Shown here: in pieces, positions 45,201 through 54,808 of the stretch
How the letters are laid out: each line of letters starts with the position of its first letter
Numbering within the stretch: the stretch's first letter is position 1
Source of the DNA: Neurospora crassa OR74A
Lineage: Eukaryota > Ascomycota > Sordariomycetes > Sordariales > Sordariaceae
Direction: 5' to 3'
DNA length: 64,000 nt
NCBI RefSeq assembly: GCF_000182925.2
Contig: NC_026501.1
Location: 8,845,917-8,909,916, forward strand
Program-made: the position numbers and the translations under genes
Notes under the pieces: generated by a model
The model's input: the letters and a program-made list of their open reading frames with translations, nothing else
Databases searched by the model: none
What the model was told of the DNA's origin: nothing

Positions 45201-47214
45201 GTGCTCAATCGGGTTAACTTGGGGGCCATCGGTCTTCGTTTCCCCTTTAGCTACCTTTTTCTGAGCGTTTTTGGCTTCTCCCAGTTTTTCATCGAGTAAT
45301 TTGTCCAAGGCTCTTCCAGCTTCAAGTGATTCCTCTTTGCCAGCTTCAGAGATGTTTTGCGGGGGAGAGACTCCCGCTTGTGCTTGCTTCATGAGAGGTC
45401 CCGCGGAGCTGCTGATATCTTCTTCTTCATTTTGCGGCTCTTCGAGTGCATCCCACGGTATTGGAACATTGTATCCTTCTTTTAATAATTTGATCATGAT
45501 ACTGTTATAGCGGCTTCTCTCTTCAGGCATGTGTTGGACGTGGTCTTTGTTCTTCTGTTCATCAATTGACGTTGGAACAGCACCGCCAATCCCAGTTTCA
45601 AGCAACGTGATCCGCTCACGAAGTTTCTCTGCTCGTTTTCTTCCCTTTTTGAAAACTCTCGACAGGTTTTCAAAGAACGTGCGTTTGTCAAATGAGCTAA
45701 TTAATGTGGGAATAACGCCGTTACCATTGTGCGGCGGGGTGGCCAGCGGGGTGGTCTCGGCATCGAAGAGAGTGCCGTCCGAAGATGAGGCAGCATCCGT
45801 CGGTTCTGCGATTCTATCGCCGGGCAAATCGTTGGGCGGAGTGTCTTTGGACGCAGGTGCGTTGGAAGCAGTCTCGGAAAAAGGAGTATAATCAAACATA
45901 GAGGCCATCGTACCCATAGGGGGCTCTGGAAATCCCCGGGACTCGTCTTGTAACCGTCTTTGCCACGCGTCCAGGGATTCGTGTTGAAACTGGCCTTTAG
46001 CAGCAACCTCTGATGTATCCGACGAATTATTGTCCGAGGAGTTCAATGAACGAGGTGGACGTAGAACATTACATAACTCGGGAATATCCGGGGACCCGGC
46101 TGCAGGTGCTTTACAAACGTCAGCCTCAAGATCTTCAGGATTGCTGGCTATGCATGTTTCGGTACATACCTTCATCATCGGGCTCAACATGGGTTGTGAG
46201 TTCAGCTTCTCCTCTTGCCCAGGCGTCGATATTCTGCCGTTCACCATCTCCCAGACTGCTCCAGTTGCCGTCAGCATTGAGATACTAATCATCGTTGCCG
46301 ATGAAAATGTACCCGTTGTCTTCGTTGTTGTCATTCGCTGGATTCTCTTGCGCAAATTCCGGGACAGCGGGTTCGTGCTTTTCTGGTTCAACCGACTGTC
46401 CCTCGCCAGCAGACGATGGCGCTACACCACCAGGCGTGCCTTGGTCAAGCAACCTAGTCAGCTAATATGTGACTTGAAGAGTATGTCGTTACTTACCGGA
46501 AACTGGAGTTCTGTCTGGATTGACATATAAGGGCGGGAAGCTTTCAGGATGAAGCTGAGCTGGGCTAAAGCCGGTAAGCGTTTCGGGAGCAGTAGGGCCC
46601 TCCGGAACCATTTGTGGTGGTTCTCCGTGCAAATCAGTTGATTGTACATCAGTGTGGTCTTCTTCCCTTGGATCAACCGGTTGATCCGGGCTATCAACTG
46701 GTAGAAAGTTGTCGTGGGAACCTTCTGAATCAGACGGCTCTTCAGGTATTGTGCTAAGCCTCTTGTCATTATCACTAGAGCTCTGACCCTGTGTAAAAGA
46801 CTCGTACCCGGTCTCCTGTTCATAGTCTGCCAACTCCGACCCTGGCGACTCCAGCTCCGGGGAATCTGACTCTGGAGGCGCCACATCCGCAGCAGCGGGT
46901 GTTGCCTCACCTGATAGCGGAATTGTAGTGACTTGTACATCCTCTTTCTCAGCGGTGTCCTCAATGTCATCTTCAGCAGCTGGTTCCGGTACCGCTGCCG
47001 GTGGTGGTTGTTCTTGGCCAAGTTCTTCCTCCACCTCATCGGCCTACGATGGGACCGGCTCCGGAGCCTTGGCTTCTTCCTTGGGCTGCTCTGTATCGCT
47101 CGCCAGGGCTGAAGGTACTAGCGAGGTGGTCGTGGTAGGCTCAGGCTCCGGGAGAGGGACACTCTCTGTGAAGAACTGCTCGAAGACGAGCTGCTTAAAG
47201 TTGTGGCCTGCCAT
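39252..47214 (-). CDS. Gene O: giant coiled-coil protein with two internal UAGs
   Basis: Function unknown; probably structural or scaffold-like. Model: exons 47214-46497, 46421-46170, 46099-40572, 40519-40141 and 40084-39252. Introns of 75, 70, 52 and 56 nt have GTAAGT/GTATGT/GTAAGC donors; all phases close. Total 2,569 codons, stop TGA. The first TAG is at 47046-47044 (codon 57), inside a Pro/Glu-rich start; the second at 46287-46285 (codon 285), inside a WY-like module. There, G-N-D-D-stop-Y-L-N-A-D-G aligns with G-S-D-E-R-W-Y of the array, placing the stop at the conserved Trp. Then follow long Lys/Glu/Ala coiled-coil stretches, three copies of an R-N-F-Y-E-[TA]-I-R-R-R-R-E-W-E-A repeat, a Pro/Gln-rich zone, and a second long coiled coil of K-A-E-x-E-[RK]-x-A-x-E repeats. 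Near the C-terminus a Cys cluster (C-M-N-C, C-S-C, C-Q-W-C, Y-C-P-T-H) suggests a zinc-binding domain, followed by a Gln/Pro-rich tail. Confidence 0.75.
39550..39690. repeat. Perfect 69-bp tandem duplication in the tail of gene O
   Basis: Two identical 69-bp units start at 39550 and 39619 and encode a 23-residue repeat (starting Y-T-Q-P-N-H-H-R-Q-L-Y-D-P). Reading frame is preserved. Identity at DNA level indicates a recent expansion or ongoing homogenisation. Confidence 0.9.
43380..44045. repeat. Three roughly 70-residue coding repeats in gene O
   Basis: Three copies in frame of a unit containing S-P-E-A-S-I-P-T, E-K-x-R-N-F-Y-E, I-R-R-R-R-E-W-E-A and P-P-[EK]-A-D-I-S-K-P. The copies are very similar in DNA and protein, so this part may vary in copy number between strains. 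Confidence 0.85.
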
Positions 47215-47989
47215 CTTGGGCAGCTACTGGCGGGTGGTCGGAGTAGCGTTCTTGGAGGCTTGAAGCAAAGAAGAAAGAAACACGCGACGGGGCACTTGGA
47301 AGGCAGGTCTGGGTGGCTGTAGCGACAGGGTTATTAGCTTCCACATTCAGTGAAGCCTTCAAAAGCTACGGCGGCCAACAGGGGGGGAGGTATCAGGGAT
47401 CCTGTACACACTTTGTCTGGTCTCAATTTCAAAGCGGGAGCGGTGCCGTTGCTCGCCGAGCCGTCGCGAGCGCGGAATATGGATGTGATTTCGATGGTCG
47501 TGATACTGATAACGAGTGTATAGCGATAGTTGACGATCGTAACAGCTGCTATGCTGAAGATGCTGCCAAAAAGAAAGCCGGCGCGTTGATCTGCGGCGGA
47601 AAACGATATCGATGGTTGGTGTTGTTTGGATAAGGTGACTTCGGAGAGGGCTGCGGTCATGTATTGAGTGAGGTGCCCCTGGGCTGATTTGGGTTGCCGG
47701 CCAGTGGCGGGGTAAGCGCGCTTGCTCTCGACATCGTGGTCATGGCGTGGGAAGCTGCCGTCTAGGTTTATAAAATGGCAATTGTTCCCTTGATTCAGTA
47801 TACTAGGCAAGATGGCGGCAGAGGGAGGAACATAACTGAAGCCGGATGCAGCTTGGGTGCGAAAAGTGCAGGTGGAGGTCGCGACCCGTCTCAAGGAGAC
47901 CCCCACGCCTTTTGCCGACCCCCTTCTCTCAACTCACAACACCACGTCTCTAAAGATGCCATAGCGCGCGGGAGGGGTTCTGGAAAATG
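47215..47989 (-). other. Leader/promoter of gene O, with an unassigned hydrophobic open frame
   Basis: An open frame at 47334-47906 contains a hydrophobic stretch (R-A-G-F-L-F-G-S-I-F-S-I-A-A-V-T-I-V) like the membrane anchors at the start of array genes. It could be an upstream exon of O, but no convincing splice pair joining it to the ATG at 47214 was found, so it is left unassigned. Confidence 0.3.
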
Positions 47990-48495
47990 ATCCTCCGGAT
48001 GATTTTACAGTTGTAAAATATGACAATTGTAAAATCATCGCATTACGATTTTGGGTAAAAATGATAAAAGGTATATAATTCTACTTGAATTATACAAGTA
48101 AACTTTATATAAATTATTTATAAAGTGCAAATATTTTGATAGTAAATATTTTACTCAAAATAAAAATCTTTTAACTAAAATGAGCTTTAACTAAGAAGAT
48201 GATATTTTTATAAAGGTTATTTTAAATTTCAAAATGATTTTGAAAAATAAATTTTTTTTTATAATATAAAATTATTTTCTTTAATAAGTAATTGAAAATG
48301 AATTAATTTTTAGGAAAGTAAATAATTTTAGTATTAAATTCAAAATTCAATATATTAATTTATATAAAATAAGATTCTTTTATAATTAATAAATACTTTT
48401 ATAAGGTAAAAAAGGAAGAAACGAGAAAAAAACTATACAATTACTATAATAAAAATCCCTAAATATTTTTACAATTAGGATCTAGTCTTAAAGTT

Positions 48496-48496
<1 letters not shown>

Positions 48497-48551
<55 letters not shown>
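48497..48551. repeat. Poly-T tract (about 55 T)
   Basis: Uninterrupted T-run on the plus strand in the middle of the AT-rich block. The length is likely imprecise. Confidence 0.85.
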
Positions 48552-48554
<3 letters not shown>

Positions 48555-48616
48555 GTTAAGACTTTAGATAAAATATAAGACTTTGACTATTTAAAACTTT
48601 TTAAATAGAAAAAACT

Positions 48617-48696
48617 TACTTTCAACTGGAATCGGACTCATAATCTCAGGAAAGATAGTAAGAATAAAAACCATTAAGCCACTAGGCTAAATAATT
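48617..48696 (-). repeat. tRNA-like A-box/B-box remnant in the AT-rich block
   Basis: The minus strand contains TAGCCTAGTGGCTTAATGG (48689-48671), close to a pol III A box, and GAGTCCGATTCC (48639-48628), close to a B box, at tRNA-like spacing. No acceptor stem pairs convincingly. It may be a decayed tRNA gene or the head of a tRNA-derived SINE. Confidence 0.3.
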
Positions 48697-49205
48697 AAAA
48701 AAAGAGTTGAATTCCTTTACTTATATAGGTAGGAAGAGGTAAGAGTATAACTGTAAAATTATTTACCAATTGTATAATAATAAAGATAAATTTAAAATAT
48801 TTAAAGTTTATTTATATAAGTAGAAAGAGAGTAGATTCTAACTGTAAAATTATCTACTAATAATATTAAAAATAAATAAATATTCAAAATATTTAAAGCT
48901 AATAATTATTTTTAAAAGTAAAATATTTTATACTTAGGTTAAAATAATTACTCTTTCCAAAATGAACTTCTTGTTAAAAGATTAATTTAAAGTAGAAATT
49001 ATACTTTAAAGTTGAAAGTTTTTTTACACTTATAAAATAAAATCTTTAGAAAATTTAATTATAATAAATAAGACTAATATTGAATAAAACCATACTAGGG
49101 ATGATTTTTACACTTATACTATTTCGTTAAAAAGACCACGATTATTAATAGGATGATTTCATTTTTAAGAAGATACTGAGCATTATTTTACAGTTAGAAA
49201 ATTGA

Positions 49206-49934
49206 CCCTCCATGGGAAAATAGTCCAGTCACATGGAATTGATCCCGCGGACCATTTTTACAGATACCGTGTGCGCGCTATGGTGGTTAATTCCGACCCA
49301 GTCGCGGAATTACTTGCGGCATCTCCTCCACTGACTGGCGCCAGTACGTGCCTACTCTCATCTAATCATGTCAAATACTTCCTGTCGCCCACTCGCCGCT
49401 CTTCTTGCCTCTCGTTAGGCAGGTACCTGCATGACTGAGTCTTAGCAGCTTCCCTTCAGTTCAGTTGGTTGAGGACTTGCCCCTGGCTTGGCCTGTTTCG
49501 TTCCGGTCTTTGCACGTTTAACGTTCGCTCTATGCGTGCTGCTCTTCTGATACCTATTAGCTCGATTGAGCTGTCGGAAGTGCCCCAACCGGTTTTTTTT
49601 TTTTTTTTCTTGTTTTTTTTTTACTCTCTTCTCCTTTTCTCGTCTTCACTCTATGATAGTGCAAGTCCAGACACTACCGTATAGGGCCAACATTGTATCA
49701 GATAAGTTTCACGTCACATTTTGCAGACGGAATTCAAGATGTTGTTCAATTTTCATATTTTTTTGTGCTGTTTATAAGCTCCACCTGTCTACAATTTGAT
49801 GGCCATATAATAAGTTTTATCCCTATTTGACTTTTTTTTTTCCATCATTTTGCTGTTTCTCAAGTACCATAGTGTTTTGTTTTCAGCCCACTTTGGACCC
49901 TCCCACTTATTTCATATCCCGCTCCCCCCCCCCC
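49206..49934. other. Intergenic region 3' of gene P
   Basis: No supportable gene; contains T-rich tracts near 49.6 and 49.84 kb and a C-run at 49.93 kb. Confidence 0.4.
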
Positions 49935-49973
49935 TCAGCCACCTCCAGAACTGTCAGCCTGTCCACTGTACCC

Positions 49974-52052
49974 CTACCAATCATCATCATCATCATCCAA
50001 GTCCGCCCAACTCCTCGGCTCATTCAAATAAAACGTCCCTCCCTCCGGCACCGTGACCACTATCTCCGGCAGGCCCTCCAGCCTCTTCTCCAGCGGCGCA
50101 AACTTTGACAACACCCAATTATCCCTCTGCAACCTCCGGTAACCCCTCATCACCTGCTCCCTCTTTTCCTCATCCGTCACCCTCTTCCACGTATCCAGAT
50201 ACCCATAGTCATCGATAAAGTTCAGACGGAGCCACCGCCGGTTCATGCACAGCCGGTTCCAAGGCAGCGGGTCATCAAGCCAGAGCGTGTAGCCCTCGGG
50301 GGTCGTGACGGTCAGCTCGGGCACGGGAAGGATCGGTTGGTGCTGGCTAGAGGCGTCGACAGGGCCCAGGTAGTGCGTGATGATCTGCTTGGGCTTGTAG
50401 GCTTCGAAAAGACCCACCCAGTGGCAGTGCTGGAGGTATTGGCGGCTGGGATTGAAGTTGGCGTCGTGGACACGTTGGTAGGTGTCGAGATGGCCCGTGG
50501 CGTCGATGAAGACGTGGTCTTCCCAGTTGAAGACGTAGGGCTCGAGGTCATCATCGTCTGGATAGATGGTCTCGGTGTCGTCGTCGATGGAGCTCGCCGC
50601 AAGTTCTTGGGGCTGCTCGGGAGGCATGGACGTATTGACGGCCACGGGGCTTTGTGTGTTGGCTGGCTCCAGAGCCGCGTTGCTGATGGCTTGGAGGTTG
50701 GAAGCCGGGTTGAGCTCTTGAAATTGGCTACGATTGGGCTCAGTCAGCGTCAAAACCGGGTCTTCCGAGTTCTGCAATTCAATGGCCGTCTCGCTATCGC
50801 CTGCAACGTCAGCTTCACTAACCAACTCTCCCTGTGCCTCAATCTCGGACGGCTCTTCCTTCCAACCCTCGACTTCACGCTTCTCGCTTCCCACCTGAGC
50901 ATCTCCGTCGACTTTCGAACCCTGGGTATCGGATTCAAAACGCGCCTTCACCACGCCATCGACAAGCTCAGCTGGGCACCCCTCATCCTATTGAGGGACT
51001 TGCTCCAGTGAGCTGTCAAGGCGGTCCGTCTCTTCATGATCCAGTCGAAAAGCGATGATGGCTCTGGCTCTATTGACGGTATCCTCTTTGTCGTCGGAGA
51101 ATTTCTCAGCTTCGCTAGTGGCCTTTTTGGAGCCGACACCTTCGTGGGAGGGAGAATAGAGCGGAAGGCGAATCTCGGAGAGATCTGAGGAGCAGCGAGA
51201 GGACGGAAACGAAATCTCGGAGGGGAGATGGGTCTCCACGGAAGTGACGGAGGTCAGACTGGTAAGAGAGTCGATTGACTCGCCGAGGTCCAGAGAAGAG
51301 ACGGTGCTCTCTGAGCGCGGAGGGGTGTCGACGTCGGGAGAGTAAGCCCTGGGATGAAAGTTCACAACCGTTGTGGTGTCCGCTTCCTGGCTTGTGGCGT
51401 CAAAGACGGGAGAGGTCTTGTCCCTGCGAGCAGGCGAATCGTCGCCGTCGCTGCATGAGGGAGGAGGGGTTGGGTATGCGGAGGAAATGCACTTGACGAA
51501 GGAGGACGTGCGGGTTTGGTCGATCGAGTACCGTTTTCTTCCTGATCTGGGTTGCTTGGGCTTAATCCACGGGCGGATTTCGGAGTCGTTGGTTCTTCTG
51601 GTCCCGCTGTAGAAAGTCAGTATTCACCGAAAGACTGCTGAGCTCGAAGTGACAAGAGTCCGAACATACCTCAACAAGAAAGAACGCACAAAGTGCTCAA
51701 CAATCCCAGCGACACCCTTCACAATCTGGCTTGCAGCAGCCACAGGCTCTTCGCGAACGCTCCTCAGCTTTTTTACCACCACCACGACGGCCTTGTCGAC
51801 GACGCGAGAAGTAACGACAATGGGCGCCTTGCAGACGGCTTTGATCTGCTTCCGGACAATGTCGACATTGTCAATCACCTTGTCGATACCAACGACCAAG
51901 GGGTTGTCGCCATGGTCGTAGTCAAAGCCGGCTTCGATGGGCTGGAAGTAGCCGACGGCGTGCGAGATGGTCGGGCGGAGGATGGGGGCGACAACCTTGT
52001 ATATGAGGGGCGTGGCGAGGCGGGCGACCGTTCCGATCAGGAAAGAGAACAT
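49974..52052 (-). CDS. Gene P: double-D3 protein with internal UAG
   Basis: Function unknown; a member of the same family beyond gene O. Model: exons 52052-51670 and 51606-49974, intron 63 nt (GTATGT donor, CTGAC branch, CAG acceptor), 671 residues. The N-terminus (M-F-S-F-L-I-G-T-V-A-R-L) is hydrophobic or amphipathic. A Ser/Thr-rich region ends at an in-frame TAG, 50990-50988 (codon 334), between Q-V-P-Q and D-E-G-C-P. The next 337 codons are open and contain two tandem D3 modules (H-V-F-I-D-A-T-G-H-L-D-T...C-H-W-V...T-T-P-E-G...L-D-D-P, then F-I-D-D-Y-G-Y-L-D-T...V-T-V-P-E-G...L-N-E-P). Without recoding the protein would have no D3. A perfect CCCUCA/UGAGGG stem encloses loop AUAGGA. The final stop is also TAG (49976-49974), with TGA 12 codons further. 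Confidence 0.8.
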
Positions 52053-52924
52053 GCTGGCTTTGGTGTCCTTTAGGTGCCCTTGATGTCTTGGAAAAAAGGA
52101 AAACTGACGGCGGGTGATGATTGCAGACTGTTGTCGGAGTGAGTTTGTCGGTGCGTAGTTGTGAGACGGAAAAGATGTGTCGAGTGTTGGTTGACTTTCG
52201 TCGAATGGGGATTGGATTTTGTGGTTTTGATGACAGAAGAAGTTCAGTCGATCGACAAGTTTTGACTAATAAAACATTAAAAAAAAGGTTGAGGTCCAGA
52301 GGGGGGGGGGGCTGCCTAAGGTTGGAGCATAGGTATGCACAGAGGTTGCGTAATTTTGGACTCCGGTGCAGTGCATGGTGAATGTGAAGAATATCAGCTG
52401 GCAGCAGTCCGGACTTCCGGCAGGCTATCGAAGGCCCGAGAACCTTGGTGTTGAGATGCAGGTCAGGAAGACAGTTCAGGTACAAGGCTGCAAGGCTACT
52501 TACTATACATGGGATGAAAGGGGAGGGGCAGAAGGGGGGAGTGAAGGGTGGTTTGTTTACTTTCAAGGTATGACGAAAAAGGGGGCCATTGAAGGGTAGT
52601 CCGCGCACGGACCAGGTAAGGGAAAAGGTTCCTTGTTTTCTGATGCTCGACATTTGGTATTCACTCAATTGTATCTGCACATAGGAGGCGTTTCAATAAT
52701 CTACTAACGGTACATCAAAGAATATCTGTTATTTCTTTGCTGTGAGACTTTTGTTGCTTCCATGTCCGTAATTCTTGGGGTGGTGAGGGACAGAAAATGG
52801 CTACACGACAAGTGTGATGAACCGTTCATCTGCATTTCAGACACCTGAATCGTAGTTTGCGCACTGACCGCTTCTGACTTTGCAGCCAATATGAGACAAA
52901 GCCCTTGGCGCTTCCCTCAACAAA
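52053..52924. other. Upstream region of gene P
   Basis: No other gene recognised. Contains an A-run and a G-run at 52.28-52.31 kb. The family's TGAACAG cluster is not evident here. Confidence 0.4.
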
Positions 52925-53021
52925 GCCCGATTAGCTCAGCTGGTTAGAGCGTCGTACTAATATCGGTTCTTCTGATATCAAGTCCATGCGAAGGTCAACA
53001 GTTCAATCCTGTTATTGGGCA
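52925..53021 (+). tRNA. tRNA-Ile(AAU) with intron
   Basis: The acceptor stem GCCCGAT pairs with ATTGGGC. The D arm is GCTCAGCTGGTTAGAGC, the anticodon stem TCGTA pairs with TGCGA, the anticodon is AAT, and the T arm is ACAGTTCAATCCTGT. An intron of about 20 nt follows the base after the anticodon, as in eukaryotic nuclear tRNAs. All four arms fold. Confidence 0.9.
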
Positions 53022-53042
53022 TTTCTTTTTTCTTATTTTTTT
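53022..53042 (+). terminator. Pol III terminator of tRNA-Ile
   Basis: T-rich run (several stretches of 4-8 T) immediately after the discriminator base, as expected for RNA polymerase III termination. Confidence 0.7.
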
Positions 53043-53542
53043 TCTGATTTGTCTGTCCTCCCTCATCTGCAATATTTTTCCCTCAACGGTTAGTTAGTTG
53101 GCTTCTTTTGGTCTCATACTATGTTTTTTGGCTTTGTATTTCGGGTTGCATGAGAAAAAGCCTCCATCCAGGATATAGCGGTCATGCAAGCAGAATTACA
53201 GTGGTTTTGCAGCTTGCTATGCGCATTCTCAGAATATTACATTTCACGCAATCCTCAAACAGCATGATCCCGAGCTTGCGCAGCATGTAAAGCTTGACTT
53301 TGATTGGTATAGCTTTTGGCTTTGGGCAACTGTCCATTTTCTACTTCTAGAAACCATCATCACCCCCTGTTTAAGTCCGTCTAATGGTAGCGCGTTGGCA
53401 ATCTGCCGTTGTTGGAAACAATACATGAGAAAAGAGTACACAAAGAATGTAGTCTAGCGCCTTCGCTCGTATAGATACTTGGAGAAGAAAGGACCGACGG
53501 AGAAAACCAAACGAGAAATGATTGCGATATCATCTTCATTTC

Positions 53543-54808
53543 TCAATCAGCATCCAAATACTGTCCCACCCCGGATGGGAGCGTGAACCTGACTCTGGTC
53601 GGACTCTGCGAACGTGAACGTCGCCGTGACCAGCTCCTCCTCCCTTCCTCCGAAGAGCTTGAAGACGATGACGACGATGTGACGCTTGGTGGCTCTTCGC
53701 CAATATTGTCCGACAAGCCTAAGCTACTTGTCGCAGAAGAAGTTGACTCATATCTTGGCGGTTGGTACCTCCTTGTCGATGTCGGTATCGCGGGTGCTGA
53801 GAAAGAGGTGGCATGAACCGTAGGTACTGACGCTTGGACAACGCTCACGCTAGTAGGTTGTGATCTCCTCATTCGTCTGCGCTCGTGAGCTACCTGCCCG
53901 TGTCGTTGTAGGTGTTGAGGTACCCGCTCGTGGCTTCTTCGATTGCTCCTTTCATGGGCTTCTCGTCCGGCGACGAATATCAGCGGTGGTGGATGGTAAG
54001 GATTGTCTTGACCATATCTACCCCTGACCGCTGGCCTGTCGTCGAAGTCGTCGTACTTGTGCCTTGACCTCTCGGGTGGATGGACGTCATGAGTTTTCCA
54101 TTCTTCGGTAGTAGGGCTGGATACGTCCACCACTGCTTGTCGGCCCGGATGCGGAAATTCTCGATGTCGAGAAACAGAGAGATCGCGTTGATGATGTAAC
54201 CGTCCAGTCCCGTGTGAAACTAGACGGGACTTCCGTTTAGAGCTTTGCTCGGGTGCATCGGATTGGATGACCTTGACCAGCTTGGGTGTTGTACGTCCTT
54301 TTTCCACTTCTTCGCTTGGTGCTACTGCTCGCTCTCCACGGTCGCCGTTTTGGATTCGGGCCATTGTTGGCCTGTGCGGGTAGCGCATGGTTGACGAGTG
54401 TCTGACAGGCATAGAGGCGGCGGCTTTGCCTGATGATGGCCAAGATGATGCTGAAGTCTTTGGTGTTGAACGGCGACGGCAGAGACGCCAGACAATGAAG
54501 GAGAAGATGATTGTGCCGAAGAAGACACCGAAGACGATTCCAAGTGCTACGGCAGAACTGTGCGCGGATGATGATGTTTCTGCAAGCACGGGTGACGAGA
54601 AACTGGTTGGAGTTTTTAGTATGGCGAGTAGCTTCGTCGGGAGGAAGGGTGTCGCTCTTGACGTGGTAGCTGTCTCAGTCACAGAAGAAAGGGCGTAACT
54701 TGTCTCAGAGGGCTGGGATTGAGGTTGACTTGGAGCTGGAAGAGTGTCGGGGATTTGCTGAGGTGCCACTACTTGATGGCTTCGTTTTCTTGGTGCTGCC
54801 AGTCCCAT
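53543..54808 (-). CDS. Single-pass membrane protein with Arg/Ser-rich tail
   Basis: Intronless model of 421 residues, ATG to TGA. A Ser/Thr/Pro-rich N-terminal half is followed by one transmembrane helix at about residues 85-108 (A-V-A-L-G-I-V-F-G-V-F-F-G) and a C-R-R-R stop-transfer, then a long basic, His/Arg/Ser-rich tail ending in S-R-R-R-S-R-S-Q-S-P. This Ser/Thr-rich-TM-basic layout is common among fungal plasma-membrane sensor-like and hypothetical proteins. No signal peptide is obvious at the chosen start, and the protein could begin at a missed upstream exon. It is not related to the WY array. Confidence 0.65.
   Translation of the reverse strand: MGLAAPRKRSHQVVAPQQIPDTLPAPSQPQSQPSETSYALSSVTETATTSRATPFLPTKLLAILKTPTSFSSPVLAETSSSAHSSAVALGIVFGVFFGTIIFSFIVWRLCRRRSTPKTSASSWPSSGKAAASMPVRHSSTMRYPHRPTMARIQNGDRGERAVAPSEEVEKGRTTPKLVKVIQSDAPEQSSKRKSRLVSHGTGRLHHQRDLSVSRHREFPHPGRQAVVDVSSPTTEEWKTHDVHPPERSRHKYDDFDDRPAVRGRYGQDNPYHPPPLIFVAGREAHERSNRRSHERVPQHLQRHGQVAHERRRMRRSQPTSVSVVQASVPTVHATSFSAPAIPTSTRRYQPPRYESTSSATSSLGLSDNIGEEPPSVTSSSSSSSSSEEGRRSWSRRRSRSQSPTRVRFTLPSGVGQYLDAD

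Larger units (their letters stand above)
47990..49205. other. Extremely AT-rich block, probably RIP-decayed DNA
   Basis: Composition changes abruptly from near 50 % GC to overwhelmingly A/T over about 1.2 kb, with no open frames. Both edges carry a TTTTACAGTT/GATGATTTTACA-like word (47997-48015 and 49091-49198), suggesting a bounded insertion. Inside are a pair of diverged tandem segments (about 48718-48810 and 48810-48900) sharing ACTGTAAAATTAT and AAAATATTTAAAG. This fits repeat-induced point mutation acting on an old repeat; the original element cannot be identified. Confidence 0.6.

Noticed and set aside
2856-52052. RIP (C-to-T mutation) as the source of all internal UAGs
   Set aside because: RIP would also create UAA from CAA and many other C-to-T changes across each copy. 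Only UAG is seen, the stops lie at conserved places with hairpins, and base composition around them is normal. RIP could still have produced a single UAG such as the TGG-to-TAG in gene O.
2856-52052. Classical translational readthrough or a UAG-reading suppressor tRNA
   Set aside because: No CAR-YYA or CUA-type readthrough context follows the stops. The Trp column in O and the hairpin loops fit editing better, but readthrough is not formally excluded.
2856-52052. The UAGs as 3' splice sites (YAG) of unrecognised introns
   Set aside because: Coding sequence of conserved modules runs right up to the stops, with no branch-site/donor pair that would remove it, and the frame is the same on both sides.
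2856-52052. Downstream halves as separate genes
   Set aside because: In B, C and E conserved codons precede any ATG after the stop, and no promoter-sized gap exists.
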